This document shows positions 24,947 through 33,730 of a stretch of 53,827 nucleotides of DNA, in pieces. Location of the stretch: contig JAPOZT010000005.1 of NCBI GenBank assembly GCA_026705925.1, positions 1-53,827 of the forward strand, given 5' to 3'. Origin of the DNA: Gemmatimonadota bacterium. Its GTDB lineage: Bacteria; JAAXHH01. Under the pieces are notes generated by a model that saw nothing but the letters and a program-made list of their open reading frames with translations, ran no database searches and was not told the DNA's origin. The position numbers were made by a program, and so were the translations under genes. How positions within the stretch are numbered: position 1 is the stretch's first letter; the number at the start of each line of letters is the position of its first letter.

Positions 24947-26368
24947 ATGCCCGCATCCGAACTGTGCTTCACTTCTGCGACCGATCTGGTCCTCATGATC
25001 CGCCGCAAGGAAGTTTCCGTGACGGAGGTCATGGAGGCCCACCTGGCCCAGGTCGACCGGGTGAATCCTGCCGTGAACGCCATCGTCACCTATCATCCCG
25101 ACCAGGCGCTGGACGGCGCCCGGAAGGCTGACGAGGCCATCGCGCGAAACGAAGCGCGGGGGCCCCTCTTCGGCCTGCCCATCGCCCACAAGGACCTGGT
25201 GCTGACCAAAGGCGTCCGGACGACCTACGGTTCGCCGATCTTCCGCGATTTCGTCCCGGGCCAGGACGAGTTGATCGTGGAGCGGTTGAAGAAGGCCGGG
25301 GCGATCTCCTTTGGCAAGACCAACGTGCCGGAATTCGGCGCGGGTTCCCAGACCTTCAACCCGGTCTTCGGCGCGACACTGAATCCCTACGACACGGACC
25401 GGACCTGCGGCGGCAGCAGCGGAGGCGCCGCCGTGGCCCTGGCCTGCGGCATGCTGCCCATCGCCGACGGCAGCGACATGGGCGGCTCGTTGCGCAACCC
25501 GGCCAACTTCTGCAACGTGGTGGGGCTGCGGTCCGCGCCGGGACGCGTGCCGCGATGGCCGTCCGTCAACGCCTGGGGCAGACTCAGTGTCCAGGGTCCC
25601 ATGGCCCGGACGGTGGCGGACGCCGCGCTTATGCTCAGCGCCATCGCGGGACCCGATCCCCGCGCACCACTTGCCATTCGGGAACCTGGACAGCCCTTCG
25701 CCATGCCTCTTGAACGCGACTTCAAAGGGGTGAGCGTAGCCTGGAGCATGGATTTTGGCGGGCTGCCCGTGGATCCCGAGGTCACCTCGGCCATCGAGGC
25801 GAAGCGCGGGGTTTTCGAGGATCTGGGCATGACCGTCAAACCGGGCCAGCCCGATTTCGCGGAAGCCGACGAAGTGTTCAAGACGTTGCGGGCGTGGAGC
25901 TTCATCCAGGGATACGGCGACCTCCTCGAGACCCACCGCGATCGGATCAAGGACACGGTCATCTGGAACCTCGAAGCCGGATTCGCCCTGACGGGACCGC
26001 AGATCGCCCGCGCGGAGGTGGACCGGACCACCCTGTACCACCGGGTCCGCCGGTTCATGGAACACCACGAGTTCATGGTCTTCCCCGTTAGCCAGGTCCC
26101 GCCCTTCGACGTGAATACGCCCTACCCCACGGAAATCGACGGCGTGCGGATGGAGACCTACATCGACTGGATGAAATCGTGCTACTACGTCACCGTAACG
26201 GGCCTGCCCGCCATTTCCGTGCCATGCGGATTCACTTCCTCGGGCCTGCCCGTGGGACTGCAGATCGTCGGACGGCACGAAGACGAACTCGGCGTCCTGC
26301 AACTCGCCCACGCCTTCGAACAGGCGACCGGGACCTGGAAAAGGCGCCCGACCGTAGCCGGGGCATGA
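24947..26368 (+). CDS. Amidase-signature family hydrolase
   Basis: A 473-residue amidase-signature enzyme. The Ser-cisSer-Lys triad is complete: K82 (IAHKDL), cis-S157 (CGGSSGG) and nucleophile S181 (SDMGGSLRNP), with the usual 24-residue spacing between the serines. It resembles GatA, but no gatB or gatC is adjacent, and the relatively long C-terminal part fits stand-alone amidases that hydrolyse aliphatic or aryl amides. The gene starts 10 bases after the HisC-like stop and is probably in the same operon. GC-rich repeats cover its stop region. Confidence 0.88.
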   Translation: MPASELCFTSATDLVLMIRRKEVSVTEVMEAHLAQVDRVNPAVNAIVTYHPDQALDGARKADEAIARNEARGPLFGLPIAHKDLVLTKGVRTTYGSPIFRDFVPGQDELIVERLKKAGAISFGKTNVPEFGAGSQTFNPVFGATLNPYDTDRTCGGSSGGAAVALACGMLPIADGSDMGGSLRNPANFCNVVGLRSAPGRVPRWPSVNAWGRLSVQGPMARTVADAALMLSAIAGPDPRAPLAIREPGQPFAMPLERDFKGVSVAWSMDFGGLPVDPEVTSAIEAKRGVFEDLGMTVKPGQPDFAEADEVFKTLRAWSFIQGYGDLLETHRDRIKDTVIWNLEAGFALTGPQIARAEVDRTTLYHRVRRFMEHHEFMVFPVSQVPPFDVNTPYPTEIDGVRMETYIDWMKSCYYVTVTGLPAISVPCGFTSSGLPVGLQIVGRHEDELGVLQLAHAFEQATGTWKRRPTVAGA

Positions 26369-26442
26369 GCATGTTGGCGCCCGCCGGTGGCTGAGGCGTG
26401 ACCGCGTTGGCGCCGCCCGCCCGTGGCCGGGGCGTGAGCAGG
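26352..26442. repeat. GC-rich imperfect tandem repeat after the amidase gene
   Basis: About three degenerate units of 33-37 bases, each with GTTGGCGCC(C) and GGC(T/C)GRGGCRTGA-like segments (26352-26372 partial, 26373-26405, 26406-26442). The first unit overlaps the amidase stop. Confidence 0.55.
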
Positions 26443-26502
26443 CCGTTCGGATTTACCTCACCAGGCAGACCCGCCTGACGCCCTTTCCTGAAGAGTACAT
26501 CC

Positions 26503-27861
26503 ATGTCCAACCAGGCGGAAATCGTCATATGCGGCGCGGGAATCGCCGGCGTGGCCGCCGCGTATCATCTCGCCGTTCGCCGCGGCGTGCGGAACGTCGT
26601 GCTCGTCGACGAAAGACCGCCGCTTTCCCTGACCAGCGCGTACGGTACCGAAGCCTACCGCAACTGGTGGCCCGACCTGCCCATGTTCCGGTTCATCAGC
26701 CGGAGCATCGACCTGCTGGAGGAATTGGCGGCGGAAAGCGAGAACGCGGTCCGGATGAACCGCAGGGGCTACGTCTTCCTGACCGGCGACAGGCGCCGCA
26801 TCCCGGAGCTCGAAAAAGATGCGGAAGCGGTGACCAGCCTGGGTGGTGGCGCCCTGCGTATTCATCGCGACGGCAGTTCCTACGTGCCTTCACAGCCGGA
26901 GGGATTGCAATCGGATCTGACGGGCGCGGACCTTGTACTGGATACGGAGACGATCGGAAGGCTGTTTCCCTTTCTAGCGGACGATACGGCCGCCATGCTA
27001 CACGTGCGTCGCTGCGGCTGGTTGGACGTCCCCTCGCTGGGAAGGTGGATGCTCGACCGCATCGCCTCCTTGGGCGGCAGGATCGTCAAGGACAAAATCA
27101 TAGGTGTCGACACGCGGAACAACCGGATCACGGGCGTAAGGCTGGCATCCGGATCATCGATCGAAACCGGCAAGCTCGTCCTCGCCGCGGGACCACTGGT
27201 CGGGGAGGCCGGCCGGATGCTGGACCTGGATGTACCAGTCTTCATGGAACTGCACGGCAAGATCATCGTGGAGGATACGGCCTGCGTCCTTCCGCCCGGT
27301 GCGCCCATGTTGATCTGGACGGATCCGGTCGAGCTGGTCTGGGACGAAGAAGAAAGGCGGAGACTTTCCTCCAGCGCCGACACCCACTACCTGATCGAAC
27401 CCTTTCCCGCGGGACTCCACATCCGTCCCCGGTTCCGGGACGGAAAACAGACTTTCCTGGGCATCTGGACCTATGACGTCGCGCCACGAGAGGCGGTTTT
27501 CCCGCTCGTGTTCGATCCGGCCTACCCGGTGATCGTCCTGCGCGGGCTCGCCCGGATGATCCCCGGCATGAGGGCGTATTTTGATACGTCGGACGCACTG
27601 CCGGTCGACGGCGGCTACTACTGCAAGACCCCGGACAACCGGCCGTTGATCGGACCGCTGCCCGTCGAAGGCGCATACATCGCCGGGGCGCTTTCGGGCT
27701 ACGGCGTGATGGGTTCGCAGGCGGCGGGAGAGCTGGTTGCGGCGCATGTCACCGGCGCCTCGTTGCCCGACTATGCGCAATCTTTCTCCTTTAATCGTTT
27801 CGGCGGTCTTTCGGACGCCGATATGGCCGACATGCGGAGTGCGACAAGCGGGCAGTTATGA
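26503..27861 (+). CDS. FAD-dependent oxidoreductase of the DAO family
   Basis: A 452-residue flavoprotein of the D-amino-acid oxidase/glycine oxidase/sarcosine dehydrogenase superfamily. The dinucleotide-binding motif ICGAGIAGVAAAYHLA at residues 6-21 and acidic VLVDE at the end of the second strand bind FAD; a second motif near the C-terminus (IAGALSGYGVMGSQAAGELVA) completes the site. These enzymes oxidise amino or N-methyl amino acids to imines. The downstream frame continues directly into cobyric acid synthase, whose start lies 37 bases after this stop. The D-amino-acid theme of the upstream genes fits, but substrate is not determined. Confidence 0.85.
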   Translation: MSNQAEIVICGAGIAGVAAAYHLAVRRGVRNVVLVDERPPLSLTSAYGTEAYRNWWPDLPMFRFISRSIDLLEELAAESENAVRMNRRGYVFLTGDRRRIPELEKDAEAVTSLGGGALRIHRDGSSYVPSQPEGLQSDLTGADLVLDTETIGRLFPFLADDTAAMLHVRRCGWLDVPSLGRWMLDRIASLGGRIVKDKIIGVDTRNNRITGVRLASGSSIETGKLVLAAGPLVGEAGRMLDLDVPVFMELHGKIIVEDTACVLPPGAPMLIWTDPVELVWDEEERRRLSSSADTHYLIEPFPAGLHIRPRFRDGKQTFLGIWTYDVAPREAVFPLVFDPAYPVIVLRGLARMIPGMRAYFDTSDALPVDGGYYCKTPDNRPLIGPLPVEGAYIAGALSGYGVMGSQAAGELVAAHVTGASLPDYAQSFSFNRFGGLSDADMADMRSATSGQL

Positions 27862-27898
27862 CTGGCCGGATCGCGGCGCATACCGCAAGGGAATCCCC

Positions 27899-29365
27899 AT
27901 GAACGCTTTGATGATCCAGGGCACGGCCTCGGGCGTAGGCAAATCGCTGCTGACTGCGGGGTTATGCCGGTTACTCGCCCGTTCCGGTGTGAAAGTGGCT
28001 CCTTTCAAACCGCAGAACATGAGCAACGCGTCTTCCGCATGTCCCACCGGCGGTGAAATCGGACGCGCGCAGGCTCTGCAGGCCTTCGCATCCGGTATCG
28101 AACCCACCGTGGACATGAACCCCGTTCTGATCAAGCCGGAGGCTGACAACGTGGCGCAGCTTGTCGTGTGCGGCGAGGTGCGGGGCAAGCTCATGGCCGG
28201 TCGGTTCAAGGAGGACCGAGGCGGACTGATGCCCGAGGTGCTGGCGGCGTTCGATCGGCTTCGCCATGCCCATGATTGGGTCGTCGTGGAAGGCGCGGGA
28301 TCGCCGGCGGAACCCAATCTCCGCGAGGGAGATATCGCCAACATGGGTTTCGCCCGGGCGGCCGGTATCCCGGTATGGCTGGTCGGAGACATCGACCGCG
28401 GGGGCGTTTTCGCCGCGCTGCTCGGTACGATGGAGGCCCTGGAAGCGGAGGACCGCAGGCTCGTGGAGGCGATGATCGTCAATCGATTCCGGGGCGAAGC
28501 GTCCCTGCTGGGCGACGTATTCCAATGGCTCGAAACCCGGGCGGGCACGACCGTACTCGGTTGGCTACCGTACTTTCAGGATCTGGGACTCCCGGAAGAA
28601 GACACCCCCTACACGGGCATGGATCGCTCGCGGAGTACCGCGAAGCCCGGCGATGGCCTCAAGTTGCGCGTCGCCGGCATCCACTATCCGAGAGCGAGCA
28701 ATACAACCGACCTGGATCCCTTCCTGCACGACCCGAAGGTGGATTTTGCCTGGCTTCGCGACCCCTCGGAACTGACCGGGCCGCATGGATGGGACCTGGT
28801 CGTCCTGCCCGGCTCGAAGTCCACTTCCGCCGATCTCGCATGGCTGAGGGAGCGCGGTTGGACACCGGCACTCGAACGGCACCTTCGATACGGGGGATGC
28901 TTACTGGGCATCTGCGGCGGAGCGCAAATGCTCGGGAGACGTATTCTGGATCCCGGGGAGATAGAGGGACCCGCCGAATCGGAAGGACTGGCCTGGCTGC
29001 CGATCGAAACCGAGATGCGACCGGATAAGCGGGTTCATCCGTTGACGGCCCGGGCGAAATGGCCTGCTGATTTGCCGTTCACCGGGTACGAGATCCGGCA
29101 CGGACGCAGCAGCGGGGATCCCGACCTGTTCCCCTTCTGCGCACGCTCAGACGACGGCAGGATACTGGGCACGTTCATCCATGGACTCTTCGATGATGGG
29201 AAGTACCGGGGCGCGGTACTCGATTCCTGGCTGAACTGGACGAGCAGTTCCGAAGAGCATGTCACGGCCCGGTGGACCCGCGACCTGGACCGGATCGCCG
29301 ACGCCATGGCTGAAAACCTGGATCTCTCGCTCCTTGCTGGCAGAATCGGAATCAGTCCGGGTTGA
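27899..29365 (+). CDS. cobQ: Cobyric acid synthase
   Basis: A 488-residue glutamine-dependent amidotransferase that amidates four side chains of adenosylcobyrinic acid diamide in cobalamin synthesis. The N-terminal ATP-binding domain starts with MIQGTASGVGKSLL and FKPQNMSNAS. The C-terminal glutaminase domain has the cysteine in LLGICGGAQMLG and the histidine in TFIHGLFDD. AAGGGA lies before the ATG at 27899; the frame is open further upstream only because it overlaps the previous gene. No other cobalamin-synthesis gene is in the window, but a cobalamin riboswitch and BtuB-like receptor lie 14 kb away, so the organism apparently can both amidate cobyrinates and import corrinoids. Confidence 0.95.
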   Translation: MNALMIQGTASGVGKSLLTAGLCRLLARSGVKVAPFKPQNMSNASSACPTGGEIGRAQALQAFASGIEPTVDMNPVLIKPEADNVAQLVVCGEVRGKLMAGRFKEDRGGLMPEVLAAFDRLRHAHDWVVVEGAGSPAEPNLREGDIANMGFARAAGIPVWLVGDIDRGGVFAALLGTMEALEAEDRRLVEAMIVNRFRGEASLLGDVFQWLETRAGTTVLGWLPYFQDLGLPEEDTPYTGMDRSRSTAKPGDGLKLRVAGIHYPRASNTTDLDPFLHDPKVDFAWLRDPSELTGPHGWDLVVLPGSKSTSADLAWLRERGWTPALERHLRYGGCLLGICGGAQMLGRRILDPGEIEGPAESEGLAWLPIETEMRPDKRVHPLTARAKWPADLPFTGYEIRHGRSSGDPDLFPFCARSDDGRILGTFIHGLFDDGKYRGAVLDSWLNWTSSSEEHVTARWTRDLDRIADAMAENLDLSLLAGRIGISPG

Positions 29366-29391
29366 AGGGTACCTAACCGGGTGATTTTGTA

Positions 29392-29420
29392 TTGGTCCTG
29401 TATCGGGCCGATGGTATAAT
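29392..29420 (+). promoter_or_regulatory. Extended -10 promoter upstream of the amidohydrolase gene
   Basis: A perfect TATAAT at 29415-29420 preceded by TG one base away (TGGTATAAT, extended -10), 17 bases downstream of TTGGTC at 29392-29397. The leader to the ATG at 29533 is about 105 bases. Confidence 0.6.
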
Positions 29421-29532
29421 CTCTCTTTTTGTATTAAATGCCAGGTCCGATTTGAATGCCATGTCTAATGTAAACGCGGCGCCCCAAACTCTGACGATAG
29501 GGTAACTCGCCCTGCACTAGATCGGAGACACC

Positions 29533-30660
29533 ATGCCCACAACGCCCGCACACGAATACGACCTGCTCATACGGGCGGGCCGCGTATTCTGCGCGGAAAC
29601 CGGCCTGGACGGACCGGGAGCCGTGGCGGTGAAAGACGGGCACATTGCGGCGTCCGGAACCGGGGTCGAGGGATCCGCCGCCAAGACCTTCGATTTTCCC
29701 GACGCGGTGGCGATGCCGGGGCTGGTGGACCTGCACGCCCATCCGGCCAGGGGCGGTTCGCGTTACGGTGTCGACCCCGACGTCCACTTCTTGTCCCGTG
29801 GTGTTACGACCGTCATGTCCCAGGGCGACGCCGGCGCCAACAACTGGCCGGCCTACCGGGACCGCGTGATCCGGGCATGCAGGACGCGGGTGATCCTCGC
29901 CATCAACCTGTCGGTTCACGGCGAATCCCATCCGGATGCCTGCTTCCCGGACCTGGAGGCCGCGGACGTGGAGGCCTGCGTTTCAGCCATCGAATCAGGA
30001 GGAGACGCCATCTGGGGCATCGCGGCCAATACGGGCCCCAGCAACCCCACGCCGCCCAGGGAGATCATGAACCGGGCGCTGGCAGTCTCCGAACGAACCG
30101 GCAAACCCCTCCTGGTCGGCACGCGCCTGTCCAGCGACTGGTCACTCGACGACCAGCTACCGCTGCTGCGCGCCGGAGACGTGGTCACCTACTGCTTCAA
30201 CGATTTCCCCGAAAGCGTGGTGAAGGACGGGAAGATCCGGCCCAGCGTCCGCGACGCCCGGGAACGGGGCGTCCTCTTCGATATCGGCCACGGCATGCGG
30301 TCCTTCAGCTTCCCGGTCGCCGAGGCGGCCATCGCCGACGGATTCCTGCCCGATACTATATCCACCGACCAGTACAGCCGGCACGTTGGGAGCGACCCGC
30401 AGCACGACCTGCCCCGGACGCTGTCCAAGCTGATCGCGGCCGGTATGTCAGAGCGCGACGCCTTCCTGCGGGTGACGAGCCGTCCCGCGGAAGTCCTTGG
30501 ATTGCAGGGCGAGATCGGCACCCTGCGCGCCGGCGCCTGCGGTGACGTGGCGGTGCTGCGCTGGAACGAAGACGCGCCGCCGCTGTGCGACGTGGACGGG
30601 GTGCAGCGGACCGGCGGCTGCTGGGAACCCGTCCTCACGGCCCGGGCGGGCATCGTTTGA
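29533..30660 (+). CDS. Amidohydrolase-fold protein lacking several metal ligands
   Basis: A 375-residue amidohydrolase-superfamily protein close to the Atu3266-type deacetylase group (COG3964). The barrel motifs can be followed in order: DLHAHP gives the paired histidines H68 and H70, VLFDIGHGM is kept, and D279 sits in ISTDQYS. Three other canonical ligands are absent: the carboxylated lysine of 'GIKxR' is A164, the 'PxMxH' histidine is G196 and the 'LTHCF' histidine is Y220. A binuclear site is therefore unlikely; a mononuclear enzyme or a binding protein is possible. It follows a strong promoter and is upstream of an NHL protein on the same strand. Substrate unknown. Confidence 0.78.
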   Translation: MPTTPAHEYDLLIRAGRVFCAETGLDGPGAVAVKDGHIAASGTGVEGSAAKTFDFPDAVAMPGLVDLHAHPARGGSRYGVDPDVHFLSRGVTTVMSQGDAGANNWPAYRDRVIRACRTRVILAINLSVHGESHPDACFPDLEAADVEACVSAIESGGDAIWGIAANTGPSNPTPPREIMNRALAVSERTGKPLLVGTRLSSDWSLDDQLPLLRAGDVVTYCFNDFPESVVKDGKIRPSVRDARERGVLFDIGHGMRSFSFPVAEAAIADGFLPDTISTDQYSRHVGSDPQHDLPRTLSKLIAAGMSERDAFLRVTSRPAEVLGLQGEIGTLRAGACGDVAVLRWNEDAPPLCDVDGVQRTGGCWEPVLTARAGIV

Positions 30661-30763
30661 AATCGAGTGGCGTGGCACAAATAAAGCGACACCAATCGGG
30701 TCGGCTGCCGGCCTGAAACCTGTTGCGCGGTTAAGGTCCATGCTAAACACGGGAGATTCCAAC

Positions 30764-31621
30764 ATGGTATACGGATCGGGAGACTACACCTATGAACTTG
30801 TCGAGGGTTGGGGGGGCGGACCCGCCGGCCGGGATCTCGGCGTGGTATCTTCCATGGCCGTGGACTCGCAGGACCGCGTGCACGTCATCGACCGGGAACC
30901 CGATCCCGCCATCGTCGTCTACGACCGCGACGGCCGATTTCTCTACGACTGGGGGCAGGACATCTTCAAGGTGCCCCACTCCCTCTGGATCAGCGAAGAC
31001 GATATCATCTACATTACCGAGGTAGAACTGCATACGGTCATGACGTTCACGCTCGAAGGCAAGATACTGTCCATGCTCGGTACGTACGGCAGGCCGGGTG
31101 AACTGGGCCAGCCATTTAACTCGCCCACCTGGGCGGTACTCGGCCTGGACGACGACCTTTATGTAACCGACGGCTACGGCCAGCACTACGCGCACCGCTT
31201 CACGACGGACGGGGAGCTGCGCTGTACCTGGGGCGGTCACGGCAGCGAGGCGGGACAGTTCGATACGCCCCACTGTGTCCGCGTCGACAGGGACGGCCGG
31301 GTCCTGATCGTGGACCGGGGGAACGCTCGGGTGCAGATTTTCGATGCCGAAGGCCGGCACCTCGAATCATGGGACCATCTGCTGGCCGCGAACGACCTGT
31401 ATATCGACCGGGATGACATCGTTTATCTCGCCGAAGCGCCGGGAAGGGTCAGCATCCTGAACCTGGACGGCGAGGTCCTGTCGCAATGGGGTAACCGGGA
31501 CGAAAAGGACGGGGTGTTCGTGGACGCGCCGCATGGTATCTGGGTGGATTCCCACGGGGACGTCTACGTGTGCGAAGTACCCTTCGCGCACAACCGGATT
31601 CAGAAGTTCCGGCGTGTGTAG
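30764..31621 (+). CDS. NHL-repeat beta-propeller protein
   Basis: A 285-residue protein made of repeated NHL/6-bladed propeller units, with repeats such as SSMAVDSQDRVHVID, PHCVRVDRDGRVLIVDRGN and PHGIWVDSHGDVYVCE. Similar proteins include peptidyl-alpha-hydroxyglycine lyases and many uncharacterised bacterial propellers; I cannot assign activity. There is no signal peptide. The ATG at 30764 has GGGAG eight bases upstream; an ATG at 30740 with a weak site would add eight residues. It is followed by a lipoprotein and a sialidase-like propeller, which suggests a group handling glycans or small ligands. Confidence 0.78.
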   Translation: MVYGSGDYTYELVEGWGGGPAGRDLGVVSSMAVDSQDRVHVIDREPDPAIVVYDRDGRFLYDWGQDIFKVPHSLWISEDDIIYITEVELHTVMTFTLEGKILSMLGTYGRPGELGQPFNSPTWAVLGLDDDLYVTDGYGQHYAHRFTTDGELRCTWGGHGSEAGQFDTPHCVRVDRDGRVLIVDRGNARVQIFDAEGRHLESWDHLLAANDLYIDRDDIVYLAEAPGRVSILNLDGEVLSQWGNRDEKDGVFVDAPHGIWVDSHGDVYVCEVPFAHNRIQKFRRV

Positions 31622-31645
31622 CGGTTCAATGAAAGGAACACCTGC

Positions 31646-32146
31646 ATGAAGGATCTCGGGCCACTGTGCCTGGTTATAGCAGTCGTCTTGACGATGGCCT
31701 GCGGAAACGGTGAAGACAGTCCCGTTTCCACGACACCTGATCAAGGTCCATTCGACGACGCCCCCAGAACCGGCAACATCGTCTTCAGTCCCGGAGACAT
31801 CCGTTCCACCACGCAGTGGGGCACGGATGACTATGAACTGAACGCGGCCGCCGTCAGGGGAGATACATTCGCGGTTTCCGTGTCGTACAGCGGTGGATGC
31901 AGAGCGCACCGATTCACGCTCGTAGCCGCCGAAGCCTTCATGGAGTCGGATCCCGTAAAACTTGATATCGCCATTGCCCACGACGCCGACGGCGACCCGT
32001 GCGAGGCCTACCCTACGGAAGACTATCACTTCATCCTCGATCCGATCAAGGCACGGTACAAGGCCTCGTATGGGTCCGGACCGGGCACCATCGTCCTCGG
32101 GCTCGATCGCGCTTCGGACGGTTCACTCGTCTATACATTCGACTAG
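31646..32146 (+). CDS. Hypothetical lipoprotein
   Basis: A 166-residue protein with a short signal peptide ending in the lipobox LTMAC (cysteine near residue 19), followed by a low-complexity linker and a compact domain of about 110 residues that appears mostly beta. Two cysteines (SGGCRAH and DPCEAY) could form a disulfide. I do not recognise the domain. AAGGA precedes the ATG. It lies between the NHL propeller and the sialidase-like gene on the same strand. Confidence 0.7.
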   Translation: MKDLGPLCLVIAVVLTMACGNGEDSPVSTTPDQGPFDDAPRTGNIVFSPGDIRSTTQWGTDDYELNAAAVRGDTFAVSVSYSGGCRAHRFTLVAAEAFMESDPVKLDIAIAHDADGDPCEAYPTEDYHFILDPIKARYKASYGSGPGTIVLGLDRASDGSLVYTFD

Positions 32147-32163
32147 CGCTAGAGGTATACACC

Positions 32164-33261
32164 ATGGCATTCGAGATTCTGGACCAGGGCATGATCGCCC
32201 GCCAGCCGTCGACCGGTCCGGACGCGGTCGCGGCCTGTTCCCGCTGCGTGGTCACGGCCGATGGCGATCTGGTTTGTTCCTTCGCCGTCCAGGAAGCGCT
32301 CGGGCAGAACGATTTCAAGCAAGTCATCGTCCGTTCGGAAGACGGCGGCAGCACGTGGACAAAGCCGGCCTACCTGTGGCCCCATCTGCACGGTGATTTC
32401 GCACACATCGGGTCGATCAGCCAGGCGCCGGACGGCACCTGCTTCATCACGGGCATCCGCATTCCCATCGATGAGCCCGGCGAATCCTTCTGGCGGGACG
32501 AGACCCAGGGCATCAAGCAGAACGCCATGTTCTGGGCGTCGTCCGCGGACCAGGGCCTGACCTGGACCGATCCTGCGCCCATCGTCCTGCCCGCCCCCGG
32601 TTCGGCCGAAGCACCCGGTGCGCTCACCGTGACGCGCGACGGGACCTGGATTTGTTGCTATTCGCCCTACAACACCTTCGACCCCGCTGTGGAAGTGGAT
32701 CGAAACCGGGTGGTCTACTTGCGCAGCACCGATCAGGGCAAATCGTGGACCCATGGTACGATGCTGCGTTTCGACGATGCCGGATCGACGGCCGCCGAGG
32801 CCTGGGTCGTGGAACTGGCCGACGGGCGACTCCTCGGTGCGTGCTGGCATATCGCCCCGCACGGCAAGCCGGATTATCCCAACGCGTACGCGGTGTCCCA
32901 CGACGGGGGACAGACCTGGACGCCGACACGGTCCACGGGCACGCTGGGCCAATCAATCTCGCTGACCGCCCTTGCGGATGGACGGGCGCTGATGGTATAC
33001 AACCAGCGGCAGCACGGAGATCCCGGGATTCGCCTCGCCGTCGCCCGGCCCACGGACGATAATTTCGGCGTAGAAGCGGACGAACTCGTCTGGAAGGCCG
33101 AAGTCCGGACCCAAAGCGATACATCCGGCGATCACGACGACTGGCAGGACTACTCCTTCGGCGAACCCGCGGTGACGGTGCTCCCGGACGGCGCGTTCCT
33201 GGTTGTGTTCTGGCTCATCCAGCCCGATGTGCGGGGCATCGGCTACGTGAAGGTAAGGTAG
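32164..33261 (+). CDS. BNR/Asp-box sialidase-like six-bladed propeller
   Basis: A 365-residue protein with four clear Asp-box motifs of the S-x-D-x-G-x-x-W type: SEDGGSTW, SADQGLTW, STDQGKSW and SHDGGQTW, spaced through the chain as in sialidases and other BNR propellers. The arginine triad and Tyr/Glu pair of true sialidases cannot be confirmed by eye, so it is called sialidase-like. No signal peptide is visible. The ATG at 32164 has AGAGG nine bases upstream and starts 17 bases after the lipoprotein stop; a longer frame back to 31999 overlaps that gene and is rejected. Confidence 0.82.
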   Translation: MAFEILDQGMIARQPSTGPDAVAACSRCVVTADGDLVCSFAVQEALGQNDFKQVIVRSEDGGSTWTKPAYLWPHLHGDFAHIGSISQAPDGTCFITGIRIPIDEPGESFWRDETQGIKQNAMFWASSADQGLTWTDPAPIVLPAPGSAEAPGALTVTRDGTWICCYSPYNTFDPAVEVDRNRVVYLRSTDQGKSWTHGTMLRFDDAGSTAAEAWVVELADGRLLGACWHIAPHGKPDYPNAYAVSHDGGQTWTPTRSTGTLGQSISLTALADGRALMVYNQRQHGDPGIRLAVARPTDDNFGVEADELVWKAEVRTQSDTSGDHDDWQDYSFGEPAVTVLPDGAFLVVFWLIQPDVRGIGYVKVR

Positions 33262-33730
33262 CTGCGTGTCCGGCGCCCGGATCATGCTGGCCCCTCTGTT
33301 CGCGGCGCTGGTTCGGCACGCCATCTTCGCGATCGCCCTCCCCTGGCTGATCCTGTACCGCACCGCGGGCATGGAGGAGATGCGCTTCGATTCCGAAGAC
33401 CGGCCTGATCGGCCCGATTCCGTACCGCACCAATACTTCCTTCTTTCCCCAACCTGATCTACTTCGACGTTCCCGTCCGGTCGAGTTCAGCCGCGTACAT
33501 TTGAACAGAACTGCCATTTTGGCATATCTGCCAATTTGGCAGTTTATATCGAACCAGTTCCGGTTTCTCGACCGATTGAGCAGTCGGTTTTTACTCAAAA
33601 CAGGTCGAAATCGCGTGATTCGCGCGCGATTCGTGGCGGTATCAGCCATGGCACACGTTTTGCGACTTAAACGGCTTGGTATGCGATGAAACAGGACCCT
33701 ATCAGGATAGCACAGGCGAGGAGGGACCTC
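33262..33730. other. Long non-coding region upstream of clpB
   Basis: 469 bases without a well-supported gene. It contains the tandem operator-like repeat at 33511-33542 and, further on, a small hairpin ACCGA/TCGGT followed by five T at 33571-33592 that could act as an attenuator. A possible 63-residue frame starting with GTG at 33266 has one hydrophobic stretch but no ribosome-binding site. Confidence 0.5.
33511..33542 (+). promoter_or_regulatory. Tandem inverted-repeat operator upstream of clpB
   Basis: Two similar 17-base units follow each other: CTGCCATTTTGGCATAT at 33511 and CTGCCAATTTGGCAGTT at 33528. Each contains an inverted repeat, TGCCA-TTT-TGGCA and CTGCCAA-T-TTGGCAG (the second has perfect 7-base arms). 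The first unit includes a TTGGCA that could serve as a -35 box. It does not match CIRCE, HAIR or CtsR boxes. Confidence 0.6.

Noticed and set aside
33266..33457. A 63-residue GTG-start frame with a hydrophobic stretch after the sialidase-like gene
   Set aside because: No ribosome-binding site, and a low-complexity second half; not enough support for a gene.
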